This document shows positions 26,099-34,866 of a DNA stretch of 64,000 bases, one piece after another. Below the pieces are notes generated by a model. That model was not told where the DNA came from, searched no databases, and saw only the letters and a program-made list of their open reading frames with translations. Numbering within the stretch: the first letter of the stretch is position 1; every line of letters begins with the position of its first letter. Source of the DNA: JAFMDF01 sp965222705. GTDB taxonomy: Bacteria > Bacteroidota > Bacteroidia > Chitinophagales > Saprospiraceae. The DNA lies in the NCBI GenBank assembly GCA_965222705.1, contig CBDCUO010000040.1, positions 66,798 to 130,797 of the forward strand, written 5' to 3'. The translations under genes and the position numbers were made by a program.

Positions 26099-27430
26099 AT
26101 GAAACTCTGGCAAAAAGGCACCCGAATAAATAAGCGGATCGAAAATTTTACCGTTGGCAAAGATCGAACCTTGGATTTGTATTTGGCGAAATACGATATT
26201 CTAGGCTCTTTGGCGCATATCGAAATGCTGGAAAGTATTGGTTTGTTGAAAAAAGAAGAGTTGGCTCAGTTACAAAAAGAGCTAAAAATTTTATATCAAG
26301 CAGCCGATAAGGGTGATTTTGTAATCGAAAATGGTATCGAAGATGTCCACTCTCAGATAGAGCTCATGCTGACTAAAAAACTGGGGACTATTGGCAAAAA
26401 AATCCATAGCGGACGTTCTCGAAATGATCAGGTTTTGGTGGATTTGCGCCTGTTTTTTAGAGCAGAGATTAAGGTATTGGCCATAGCTGTCAACAACTTA
26501 TTTGACACCTATATTCAATTAAGCGAGCGACACAAAGAGGTGCTAATGCCCGGCTACACACATCTACAAGTGGCTATGGTTTCTTCGTTTGGGCTATGGT
26601 TTGGGGCTTATGCTGAGTCTTTGATAGATGATTTAAGACTCTTGCAATCCATTTATCAAATTATCAATCAAAACCCGCTAGGTTCGGCAGCCGGTTATGG
26701 CTCTTCCTTCCCGCTCAATCGAACCATGACCGCCGATTTATTGGGCTTCGACGGGTTAAACTATAATGTAATTCATGCCCAATTGGGGAGAGGGAAATCG
26801 GAGTTGTTTCTGAGTTTTGCTTTGGCAGCAATCGGCAGCACGTTGGGAAAATTTGCAATGGATGCTTGCTTATATACCAATCAAAACTACGATTTTATTC
26901 GCTTTCCCGATGAACTGACCACCGGTTCGAGCATTATGCCCCATAAAAAGAATCCAGATGTCTTTGAGCTGATTCGAGCAAAATGTAATAAACTACAAAG
27001 CCTTCCAACAGAAATCAGCATGACCACTAATAATCTACCCACTGGATACCATCGGGATTTTCAATTATTAAAAGAGTGCCTGTTTCCTGCTATTTGGGAT
27101 TTGAAAGATTGCCTTGAAATTGCGAATTATATGCTGCAAAACATTCAAATTAAAACGAATATTGTAGAAGATGACAAGTATAAATACCTCTTTAGTGTAG
27201 AAGAAGTGAATCGGTTGGTATTGGAAGGGCTACCATTTAGAGATGCCTATAAAAAAGTAAGTGAAGCGATTGAAATGGGAAGTTTCACACCTAACATTAC
27301 CGTAAAACATAGCCACGAAGGAAGTTTAGGCAATCTTTGCAGCGACAAAATCCAACAAAAAAGAGATCTAGTTTGGAATAGTTTTCAATTTGAAAAAGCA
27401 GAACAAGCCCTTGCTAGCCTGATAAGGTAA
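26099..27430 (+). CDS. argH: Argininosuccinate lyase
   Basis: The product has 443 residues, slightly below the usual length of about 460. The fumarase-superfamily signature GSSIMPHKKNPD is present, with HSGRSRNDQV, the PGYTHLQVA segment and LGSAAGYGSSFPLNR, all diagnostic of ArgH. It cleaves argininosuccinate to arginine and fumarate, the last step of the pathway, in the cytoplasm. It is the last gene of the compact argB-argE-argH run. The argG, argC and argD genes usually linked to this set in Bacteroidota are not here. Confidence 0.95.
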   Translation: MKLWQKGTRINKRIENFTVGKDRTLDLYLAKYDILGSLAHIEMLESIGLLKKEELAQLQKELKILYQAADKGDFVIENGIEDVHSQIELMLTKKLGTIGKKIHSGRSRNDQVLVDLRLFFRAEIKVLAIAVNNLFDTYIQLSERHKEVLMPGYTHLQVAMVSSFGLWFGAYAESLIDDLRLLQSIYQIINQNPLGSAAGYGSSFPLNRTMTADLLGFDGLNYNVIHAQLGRGKSELFLSFALAAIGSTLGKFAMDACLYTNQNYDFIRFPDELTTGSSIMPHKKNPDVFELIRAKCNKLQSLPTEISMTTNNLPTGYHRDFQLLKECLFPAIWDLKDCLEIANYMLQNIQIKTNIVEDDKYKYLFSVEEVNRLVLEGLPFRDAYKKVSEAIEMGSFTPNITVKHSHEGSLGNLCSDKIQQKRDLVWNSFQFEKAEQALASLIR

Positions 27431-28008
27431 AATTAAAAAAACAGGAAAGTGGTGGATAAGCTCTATAGATAAAAGAAAGGCCCTGTATAAAACACCGCTT
27501 TAGCACCACCCCCTGATTAGAAACTATGAGTATTTTAAAGCTATTTTATTTTGCCAAAAGCGACCAAAACTTTAACAAAATAATCATCAAGTTAATTATA
27601 TTTTGCTATAGCTCTGGCCGCTGTTTACTAGTAATTCAAGTGTAAAGTTTGGAATTCCGTCAGCTTTTAACGGAATCATTTAAATTAATCACTAAACCAG
27701 CTTTCATTTCTCATATTCTACAGCAGTGTTCACAAGTTTAAAGCAATGTTTAAAAAGTAGAATAGTATTCATAGCGGGGGGCTTGATCGCATTTTCATAG
27801 GTACAACGCTGATCAAAAGACAATGACCTATAAAATTAAATTTATTCTTTATCTTTTTTTGATTGGGACAAATGTAGGAAGCATGGCTAAATAGCAAGCA
27901 ATTTTTTGGAGTGACTTCTTATAGATTTATAAATGAATACAAACTATCGGGAAAGTGCTCGAAAAAATAATATACCCTTTTTCCTATTCTGTGAACGAGC
28001 ATATCCAT
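27431..28008. other. Gene-free region after argH
   Basis: About 580 bases between the argH stop and the end of the reverse-strand amidase gene. No protein-like frame, tRNA, repeat or strong hairpin was recognised. As the two flanking genes converge, promoters are not needed here, so its length is unexplained; a small RNA or decayed sequence is possible. Confidence 0.4.
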
Positions 28009-28893
28009 TTATATTCCGTGCCGCTCAAAATACATAATAGCCTCCACATGGGCGTTAATGATTCTTTCTTGTGTTTCTTCTTTTAACAACAAATATACTT
28101 CTTTTCGGTTATTATAAAATCCACTTTCTGTCAAAATTGCAGGCATACTCGTTTTGCGAAGCACAAAAAATTGTTTGGTGGATTGAGACTTTATTCCTCG
28201 ATTAAACCAGCCCAATTTTTCGACCAATTTCTTTTGAAAAACAGCCGCCAGCCTTGCACCAGATCGGCTTCTATAATAGTGCCAGGTCTCCAAGCCCTTT
28301 GCGCTCGTCCAATTGCCCGGTCCGGCATTGGAATGAATAGACAAATAAATTTTAGGAAGTGTGGAAGGGGCATTATTGGCGCGCAAAACCCTGCCTTTCA
28401 GGAAATCATCTACATTTGCCTCTGGGACAACATTATAATATTTAACTCCTCTTTTTTTTAATTCTTTAATAATCCCTTTGACAATAATCCGGTTAAATTC
28501 ATATTCATAAAAACGATCTCCATTAGAAAGCTTGGGCGATCGTTTACCCGCAGTAAGTTTACCATGACCATTATCCAGGCACCATAAATAACGAGGTTTG
28601 AATCCACCTTCTTCCGGTTCAGGTTGTGGAGGGATGATTACGGACTCTTCAATTGGCTCTGGCACGGGGTCAGGTTCGGCTGGCTTCGGGGCTACGATGA
28701 GGTCATCCAAATTTTTATTCGCTACGACTACCGTATCTTGCGGAATATCTCCGCCGTCCTGCGGTTCCAGGTCTTCTGGGTCAGGCTCAACAATAACAAT
28801 TTTTTTTCTTTTTTTTGGTGAAAATAATTTTCGTAAATCTCCAAATATCAGTCCAAAAAAAGTGCGAAAAAAGTTGGTAATCCTTTCTAGCAT
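28009..28893 (-). CDS. N-acetylmuramoyl-L-alanine amidase (Amidase_3)
   Basis: The product has 294 residues. The catalytic domain starts near residue 100 with LDNGHG (zinc ligand His110), then YEYEFNR (second ligand Glu), IHSNAGPG (third ligand His) and ILTESGFYNN (catalytic Glu), the zinc site of AmiC/CwlM-type amidases. It would cut the bond between muramic acid and the stem peptide of peptidoglycan. The first 100 residues have no clear signal peptide: a short amphipathic stretch (ITNFFRTFFGLIFG) is followed by a basic patch and a Pro/Glu-rich linker. Export is thus uncertain and the N-terminal stretch might be a membrane tether. It stands alone. Confidence 0.85.
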   Translation of the reverse strand: MLERITNFFRTFFGLIFGDLRKLFSPKKRKKIVIVEPDPEDLEPQDGGDIPQDTVVVANKNLDDLIVAPKPAEPDPVPEPIEESVIIPPQPEPEEGGFKPRYLWCLDNGHGKLTAGKRSPKLSNGDRFYEYEFNRIIVKGIIKELKKRGVKYYNVVPEANVDDFLKGRVLRANNAPSTLPKIYLSIHSNAGPGNWTSAKGLETWHYYRSRSGARLAAVFQKKLVEKLGWFNRGIKSQSTKQFFVLRKTSMPAILTESGFYNNRKEVYLLLKEETQERIINAHVEAIMYFERHGI

Positions 28894-29119
28894 AGTGTAT
28901 GAAGGGTTTTCCCAATAGCTTTAGAAACTGTTAAAATTTAGTTTTTGAATATTCGTACAACGGGCTTGAAAAGCAAGGTTGTAGATTAAGCGCAATAGCC
29001 TGCTTGTCAATCTTATTTGGTTGAACACCAGATCAAATATAGGAATAAAGCAGGAGGATGAGGAAAGATTTTGCTAAATAATTCGTTTTCAGGCTTTTAA
29101 TCAAAAATCAAGGAGGTTT

Positions 29120-29521
29120 TCACAACTGTTCATCTATTTCTATCAAATCATTTTCATCATATTCTCCAAACCATTTGGTCAGTTTGGTCCTAGCGTTTTG
29201 CTTTACGTCTTTGTCAATATAGCAAGCAATAGTAACCAAACCAAAGCTGAGCATGCCAATATCATCTGTATAGCCAATGATCGGGGTTAAGTCGGGAATG
29301 ATATCAATGGGCGCAATGAAATAGCCTATAACCCCAATAATAATATTCTTTGCCCAAGAGGGTGTTTCTTTTCGTTGATAGGCGTAAAAGAGCAACAAAG
29401 CGGTATAGACTGTTTTAATACCTGCTTGTCGGGCATAGGTTTTTAACTTCATCCAAAATCTAAATTCGGAGAAGCGGTTTTTATATTTTTCGAGCAATTT
29501 TTTCATCTTTAAAAAGTCCAT
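29120..29521 (-). CDS. YkvA family (DUF1232) small membrane protein
   Basis: The product has 133 residues. The middle contains the DUF1232 core (VIGYFIAPIDIIPDLTPIIGYTDDI), where the helix carrying PIDIIPD is the family signature, followed by a second hydrophobic stretch (LSFGLVTIACYI) and an acidic tail. Members are small integral or peripheral membrane proteins of unknown biochemical role. The gene is monocistronic; about 315 bp of gene-free DNA separate it from the insertion sequence. Confidence 0.85.
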   Translation of the reverse strand: MDFLKMKKLLEKYKNRFSEFRFWMKLKTYARQAGIKTVYTALLLFYAYQRKETPSWAKNIIIGVIGYFIAPIDIIPDLTPIIGYTDDIGMLSFGLVTIACYIDKDVKQNARTKLTKWFGEYDENDLIEIDEQL

Positions 29522-29837
29522 TTAACCTTTAAAACGATCACTGAGTAGGTAAAGTATGGATAAAAGATAAGAAAACTATTGGTTCTTCGATTAATGTTCG
29601 GTAAAATTAGACAATGACCCCTATTCGAAAAGGGATTAATTATTTTAAGTAACGAGCAAAAAATAAGATGGAAGGCTTTTAAAGTTTAATGGGATTTTAG
29701 GCGAAAAAAATGAAAAGCAAACCTACTAATTATTTCATTGCTTAATAAACAAAAGTCAGGCCTAAGGGACATTAAGTTTATAGCATTAAACTCTTTAAAT
29801 TAACAAAATATATGTAACAAATTAATTTTCAGTCCTT
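29522..29837. other. AT-rich gene-free flank of the insertion sequence
   Basis: No coding frame or RNA gene was recognised. The stretch becomes very AT-rich towards the IS end, a common target for insertion. Confidence 0.4.
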
Positions 29838-29859
29838 AGTAAATATTAGAGTTTTGACA
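29838..29859 (+). repeat. Left target duplication and left terminal inverted repeat of the IS
   Basis: AGTAAATA (29838-29845) is the target copy. TTAGAGTTTTGACA (29846-29859) is the exact inverse of 31424-31437. Confidence 0.9.
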
Positions 29860-31437
29860 ACTTCCTCTCCTTTCAGTGGGGAGCTGTTAAAAATAAAGTT
29901 AATATGACTTGGCTTAAAGAAGCCAAAGATCATTTATCAGGAGGCTTTTTCTTAACTTTTTTGACCACTTTAAAGTGTGGTCGCTCCTTTTTGATATTGC
30001 CTTTTCCTTTTTTTGAAGGTTTTGGCAAAAAGGGTGCTTTGTCAAAAGTTAAAAAAAGTCCTTCGGCTGAGCGACGAGTTTTAGCAATAGATAATTTATC
30101 AGGTTTCGGTGGTGGATTAGCCTTATTCCGTTCCCATTTTCTGGGGATAAATTCGACTTCATCTGATGCTACATAAAGTAACCAATTGGCTAATTGATTA
30201 ATCAGCAGAAAATTATCTAAATGCTGAACATCCTCGCAATCATAACTATCTAAGAACATTTTTTGCTTATTGAACCGAAAAGACGGTTCAATATCATAGC
30301 GATGCCGATAATCCCAGTAAGATTGCCCTAAAGAGATTTCGGTTTTTCTTTTTCCGAAAATACCGAAGAACATTTCTCTTTTAAAAACGAGTGCTCCTGT
30401 ATCGGCATCTACTACTTTGACACCTACTAAATCAAATGGTTTATGCTTCATACAATGACCATTTTTGGAACGAATTTTTAAATCGTTCCATCGATAAAGC
30501 TGGATAATTATCGGTCTGCCTTTTTTAGTAGTTGTTTCAAAGTGTTGTTCTTCTGAGCAAGGTAAATCGTAAATAGTGACTTGCTCTTTTTCATAAACTT
30601 CACCTGTTTTGGGAGCTTTACCTTTATGTATTCGGGTCTGATTTCTCAAATAAAAACAGTCTTCATATACTCTTGGTGTTCCTCTTGGATTATCCCCGGC
30701 AGCAGATGTAAAAACTTTTGAACCACAGCGAAAACGACTGATACAGACTAAGTTATCTTCTTCATAAAGCGGACTTAAATAGCCTGCATGAGTATAACTA
30801 CTGTCTGTGGTGTTGATGATTAAATCATATTGCAAGCTCAGCAGCAAAGTAGGCAAAAGTGCCTTAATCTGTTCCACCGCATAACTACTTTCGGTATGTT
30901 CTAAAGGTACTCTACCTCTTTGTAAGGGTAAAGACCACTTAGATTCAGCCGATAAATTGATGCTTGATAATGGGTAACCTATTCCTAAAGGTTTATTCCC
31001 CTTGATTACATTATTGGATTTTTTGACATGCTGTCGATTTTCCAATGTGGGGGAATGTTCCTTTATCAAAGAGGTAACATCTGTGTGTAACAATACTCGT
31101 TTTTGCGGCTTTGCATATTTCAAACATTGTCCAAGTATTTGCGCTTTTCGGTAGTCATAACCTTTCTCTGTATATGCCAAATGATGTATTGGTTTAAATA
31201 TACTAGAGAATTGATAATGAAATACTGGACTGTCACTTATTTGGACTAAACTATCAGCTTTCTGATAACTGGACAGAGCCATGATTAGGTTTGTTAGAGA
31301 TTTGGAACGATTTATGTCCATCTCTAATATGTCATGGCAGAATTGCTCGCTTAGATTTTTTTTTGCTTTTTCACACTTTTTCTAATGCAAGCACTCTGCC
31401 TTTTTTTTGCCCACCTCATTTTCTGTCAAAACTCTAA
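29846..31437 (-). mobile_element. IS4-type insertion sequence, complete, 1592 bp
   Basis: The ends are a perfect 14-bp inverted repeat (TTAGAGTTTTGACA at 29846-29859, TGTCAAAACTCTAA at 31424-31437). They are flanked directly by an identical 8-bp target duplication, AGTAAATA (29838-29845 and 31438-31445). The single intact transposase gene fills most of the element. Exact target copies indicate a fairly recent insertion into AT-rich intergenic DNA. The IS4 assignment rests on the transposase signature; the subgroup is not determined. Confidence 0.92.
29930..31321 (-). CDS. IS4-type DDE transposase
   Basis: The product has 463 residues, intact. The segment YRHRYDIEPSFRFNK fits the IS4 signature Y-(2)-R-(3)-E-(6)-K exactly and supplies the third catalytic acid. 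The first two are likely the Asp of LLHTDVTSL (about residue 99) and the Asp of IINTTDSSYTH (about residue 194). The C-terminal 60 residues are strongly basic (KPSKKGKGNIKKERPHF, KKVKKKPPDK), suited to DNA binding. It catalyses cut-and-paste movement of the surrounding element. Confidence 0.9.
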   Translation of the reverse strand: MDINRSKSLTNLIMALSSYQKADSLVQISDSPVFHYQFSSIFKPIHHLAYTEKGYDYRKAQILGQCLKYAKPQKRVLLHTDVTSLIKEHSPTLENRQHVKKSNNVIKGNKPLGIGYPLSSINLSAESKWSLPLQRGRVPLEHTESSYAVEQIKALLPTLLLSLQYDLIINTTDSSYTHAGYLSPLYEEDNLVCISRFRCGSKVFTSAAGDNPRGTPRVYEDCFYLRNQTRIHKGKAPKTGEVYEKEQVTIYDLPCSEEQHFETTTKKGRPIIIQLYRWNDLKIRSKNGHCMKHKPFDLVGVKVVDADTGALVFKREMFFGIFGKRKTEISLGQSYWDYRHRYDIEPSFRFNKQKMFLDSYDCEDVQHLDNFLLINQLANWLLYVASDEVEFIPRKWERNKANPPPKPDKLSIAKTRRSAEGLFLTFDKAPFLPKPSKKGKGNIKKERPHFKVVKKVKKKPPDK

Positions 31438-31445
31438 AGTAAATA
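31424..31445 (-). repeat. Right terminal inverted repeat and right target duplication of the IS
   Basis: TGTCAAAACTCTAA (31424-31437) is followed by AGTAAATA (31438-31445), matching the left end. Confidence 0.9.
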
Positions 31446-31641
31446 AAATTTAAATAAATAAATAAAACATTAAAACACTAAGATTCCGATTCAAAAAAGG
31501 TGAAAATAACATGCAAATGAGCATGCTAGTAGGGATTCCAACTAAAGGGATTGACACCAGCCAGCTCTTAGTAAATTATTCGCTCTTCTCCAAAAGAAGA
31601 ATGAATAGGGGACAATTAATCCTTGGGGTGCATACCAGAGG

Positions 31642-31782
31642 TCAAATCGTACTTTCCAATACATCCAAATCGGGAATAGTGCCTATAATTGCACCCAATC
31701 CGGCTGCTTTAGCACCTGTTTTTTTCCCTAACACAGCTTCGCCAACTGTAGCACCTAAGACCGCCTGAGTGATAGAATCCAT
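31642..31782 (-). pseudogene. 5' remnant of a YdjM-type metal-dependent hydrolase gene
   Basis: A 46-residue reverse frame from the ATG at 31780-31782 begins MDSITQAVLGATVGE and reaches GTIPDLDVL, the N-terminal signature of the YdjM family of membrane-associated metal-dependent hydrolases, which are normally several hundred residues long. It then stops (TGA at 31642-31644). None of the three frames beyond it, as far as the IS, continues the family (no HRGITHS motif), so the rest of the gene is lost. The IS is about 200 bp away and did not itself cut the frame. Confidence 0.65.
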
Positions 31783-31807
31783 TGTTCAAAAATTATGGTT
31801 TTAACAT

Positions 31808-34330
31808 TCAAATTGGAATTGTCTTCAATCTTAATGCATTAGCGATTACGGAAACAGAACTAAAACTCATCGCCGCTGCTGCAATCATGGGCGACAATAA
31901 AATACCAAAAAAGGGAAATAAGATACCCGCTGCAATGGGCACCCCCAAGACATTATAAATGAAGGCGAAGAACAGATTTTGCCGAATATTTTTCACTACG
32001 GCATGACTGAGATTTTTAGCTTTGACAATTCCTTGTAAGTCCCCTTTAAGCAAGGTGATTTTAGCGCTTTCAATAGCGACGTCCGTGCCGGTTCCCATAG
32101 CAATTCCTACATCTGCTTGGGCGAGTGCGGGAGCATCGTTGATGCCATCGCCAGCCATTGCCACTATGTTCCCATTAGCTTGTAAACGCTTGATTTCCTT
32201 TAATTTATCTTCTGGCAAACATTCTGCTTTAAAACTGGTCAGGTTTAGCTCTTCGGCTACTGCCTGGGCAGTATTGTGGTTATCTCCCGTCAGCATGATT
32301 ACCTCGACACCCTCTTTCACTAGCGATTGGATTGCTTTTTTACTGGTCTTTTTTACTGCATCCATAATGGCAACATAACCCTGCGCTATTCCGTCCACTG
32401 CGATATAAGAAACGGTCTTTCCCCGTACCTGTTCTGCTTCTACATGCTGACTTAATTTTCCAGTAATATTTGCCTTTATTTGCTGCATTAATTTTTGATT
32501 CCCCAGTGCTATTAGTTTATTGTTTATCCTTCCAAGTACCCCTTTTCCAGTTATGGCTTCAAAGTCTTTTACCGTTTCCAAATGAACCTTTTGCATTTTG
32601 CCATATTGGACGATTGCTTCTGCCAAAGGATGTTCGCTATATTGATTTAAAGAGGCAATTTTTGATAATAAATTAGCTTCATCATACCCTTCACTTGCCC
32701 AAACCTTCTCCACGGACGGTTTTCCCTCTGTGATCGTTCCAGTCTTATCCGTAATCAAGATGTTTACCTTATTCATTTTCTCCAGTGCTTCAGCATTTTT
32801 AATTAATACGCCGGATTGTGCGCCTTTGCCTACCCCCACCATTACAGACATTGGGGTAGCTAGCCCCAAAGCGCAAGGGCAGGCAATAATCAAAACGGCG
32901 ATCGCATTGACAAAGGCATAAACAAGCGCAGGGGCGGGGCCAAAATTTGCCCAAATAATAAAAGTAATAATTGCAATAAAAATGACAATAGGGACAAAAT
33001 ATTTGGAAATGCGATCTGCCAATTTTTGTATCGGTGCTTTTGACCTACTGGCACTATTAACCATTTCGATAATTTGTGAAAGCAAGGTTTCTGCGCCTAT
33101 TTTTTCCGCTTGCATCACGAATGATTTAGTACCATTGATCGTACCAGCACTCACTTTATCATTTGGGATTTTATCAACAGGTATAGGTTCTCCCGAAATC
33201 ATAGATTCATCAACGCTGCTATACCCTTCTATTATTTTACCATCCACAGGAATTTTTTCACCAGGTTTCACCCGTAACAAATCCCCTTTTTTAATATCAT
33301 TGATAGCAATAATTTTTTCCATGCCATTTATCAAAATAGTCGCTTCGGTGGGAGCTAATTTCAATAACTCTTTTATTGCGCTATTGGTCTGACTATGTGC
33401 CCTTGCTTCAAGTAATTGCCCTAATAAAACCAGGGTCAGAATAACCGTAACTGCCTCAAAATAAACGAATACGGTCCCATTGGGCGTCTTAAATTGCTCG
33501 GGGAAAATACTTGGAAATAATAGCGCAAAAATACTAAAAACGAAAGCGGTCCCTGCTCCAATACCAATTAGTGTAAACATATTCAAATTCCAAGTTCTAA
33601 TAGAGTTCCAAGCTCTTTGAAAAAACATCCAAGTCGCATAAAAAACGACTGGAAGGGACAGGGCAAATTGGATCCAATTCCATATATTTTGAGAAAATAA
33701 TTTTAGTAATGGATTGCCAGGAATCATTTCTGACATGGCGATAATGAAGACAGGAATAGTAAAAGCTGCTGCGACCTTCATCTTTTTGAGCAATTTTTTA
33801 TAGATTGCATCTTCTTCGTTGACTGGTTCTCGAGCTACTAGGTTCATTCCACAAATTGGACAAGCACCAGGGGCGTCCTTTACTACTTTCGGGTGCATGG
33901 GGCAGGTATAAGTTGCCGTTTTTGATAGAAAATTAATTTCTTCTACCAAATGCATTCCACAGATTGGGCAATCGCCAGCCTCACCGTACATTTTTTCTCC
34001 TTCGCAGTGCATCGGGCAGTAGTACTTCCCCGAGCCGACCCCATCTGCTAGTGGAGCATTTTTCTTAGCGAAATAAGATTCATCCGAATTAGTACAACAA
34101 GTAGCTGTCGTTACCTTCTCACCAGGGCGGTCTATGGTATAATGACCAACGGCGGACAGCGCTTCTTCTATTTTTTCAATCGCAAGGGGATCCTCCATTA
34201 GAATAGTTGCTTCAGGAGGCTTTAAAGTAACTACTGCCGAAGTAATACCCTCAACTGAATTTAGCGTTTTTTCTACTTTTGCACGACAACCGCTGCAAGT
34301 CATTCCACTTATAGAATAGGTATGTTTCAT
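31808..34330 (-). CDS. copA: Copper/heavy-metal P1B-type ATPase
   Basis: The product has 840 residues. The N-terminal HMA domain has GMTCSGC (residues 9-15). Two further Cys/His motifs of the heavy-metal-binding domain type follow near 105-170 (YYCPMHCEGE ... CPICGMHL; YTCPMHPKV ... CPICGMNL). The transport core has eight predicted helices with IIACPCALGLATP (about 483), phosphorylation loop DKTGT (about 525), TGDNHNTA and GDGINDAPALAQADVG (about 727). CPC marks a Cu+/Ag+-type exporter; the cation is inferred. It is the last gene of the efflux cluster, 228 nt after the small lipoprotein. The stacked N-terminal metal sites are more than the minimum in CopA. Confidence 0.9.
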   Translation of the reverse strand: MKHTYSISGMTCSGCRAKVEKTLNSVEGITSAVVTLKPPEATILMEDPLAIEKIEEALSAVGHYTIDRPGEKVTTATCCTNSDESYFAKKNAPLADGVGSGKYYCPMHCEGEKMYGEAGDCPICGMHLVEEINFLSKTATYTCPMHPKVVKDAPGACPICGMNLVAREPVNEEDAIYKKLLKKMKVAAAFTIPVFIIAMSEMIPGNPLLKLFSQNIWNWIQFALSLPVVFYATWMFFQRAWNSIRTWNLNMFTLIGIGAGTAFVFSIFALLFPSIFPEQFKTPNGTVFVYFEAVTVILTLVLLGQLLEARAHSQTNSAIKELLKLAPTEATILINGMEKIIAINDIKKGDLLRVKPGEKIPVDGKIIEGYSSVDESMISGEPIPVDKIPNDKVSAGTINGTKSFVMQAEKIGAETLLSQIIEMVNSASRSKAPIQKLADRISKYFVPIVIFIAIITFIIWANFGPAPALVYAFVNAIAVLIIACPCALGLATPMSVMVGVGKGAQSGVLIKNAEALEKMNKVNILITDKTGTITEGKPSVEKVWASEGYDEANLLSKIASLNQYSEHPLAEAIVQYGKMQKVHLETVKDFEAITGKGVLGRINNKLIALGNQKLMQQIKANITGKLSQHVEAEQVRGKTVSYIAVDGIAQGYVAIMDAVKKTSKKAIQSLVKEGVEVIMLTGDNHNTAQAVAEELNLTSFKAECLPEDKLKEIKRLQANGNIVAMAGDGINDAPALAQADVGIAMGTGTDVAIESAKITLLKGDLQGIVKAKNLSHAVVKNIRQNLFFAFIYNVLGVPIAAGILFPFFGILLSPMIAAAAMSFSSVSVIANALRLKTIPI

Positions 34331-34558
34331 GATTTTTTTTTAATGAAGCACAAATATTGTTGAAATTTGCTCATCCCATACAGGCGAGGTAAAGCGAATT
34401 GCTAACTAGTGTTCGGACAAACATGAATTGAAGGGTGGTGCAAGGAGATTCTTCTGGGAAATTTTTCTCCTTTAATTGAAGAAAAAGAAGGAGATGCTCT
34501 GAAAGAATCCGCTTCTCCTACTCCATCAACCACCCCTCATTTCTTTTTTGAGTCAACA

Positions 34559-34792
34559 TTAGTGCTTATGCCCGTCCTTTTCATGCGTTGCTTTGGCGAC
34601 ATAATCCATGCCACAAACGGGGCATTTGCCCATTGATTCAGCACCACTGCCCGTACAGTGCATAGGACAGACATAGGCAGAGGTGTATTCCTTGCCCATT
34701 GTATCGGCGGCTTTATTGCCTCCACAGGAGGTAATTGCCAATCCACTAAATAATAATAAACTACTGATAATCAGTGATTTGAAAGCTTTCAT
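34559..34792 (-). CDS. Small lipoprotein with heavy-metal-binding domain
   Basis: The product has 77 residues. A lipoprotein signal ends in AITSCGG (lipid-attached Cys about residue 23). The remainder is mostly one metal-binding motif, YVCPMHCTGSG followed by GKCPVCGMDYV, and ends in a His-rich tail (HEKDGHKH). It probably captures copper in the periplasm for the pump; this role is inferred from motif and location between cusB and the ATPase gene. Confidence 0.8.
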   Translation of the reverse strand: MKAFKSLIISSLLLFSGLAITSCGGNKAADTMGKEYTSAYVCPMHCTGSGAESMGKCPVCGMDYVAKATHEKDGHKH

Positions 34793-34866
34793 GATAAAAA
34801 TTATATTAATAAAATAGAAATATTTTGTACAGTAGATTTAAGAATTATACACCAAGAGGCCGAAGC

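Noticed and set aside
28598..28918. Gly/Ser-rich forward frame opposite the amidase N-terminus
   Set aside because: It is the antisense of the Pro/Glu-rich linker of the amidase, which explains its composition.
29846..31437. Insertion sequence interrupting the YdjM-type gene
   Set aside because: Removing the IS and one target copy joins AT-rich non-coding DNA, and the gene remnant already ends about 200 bp before the IS.
31511..31768. 85-codon forward frame after the IS
   Set aside because: It is the complement of the YdjM-type remnant and AT-rich flank; the reverse-strand reading matches a known family, while this one does not.
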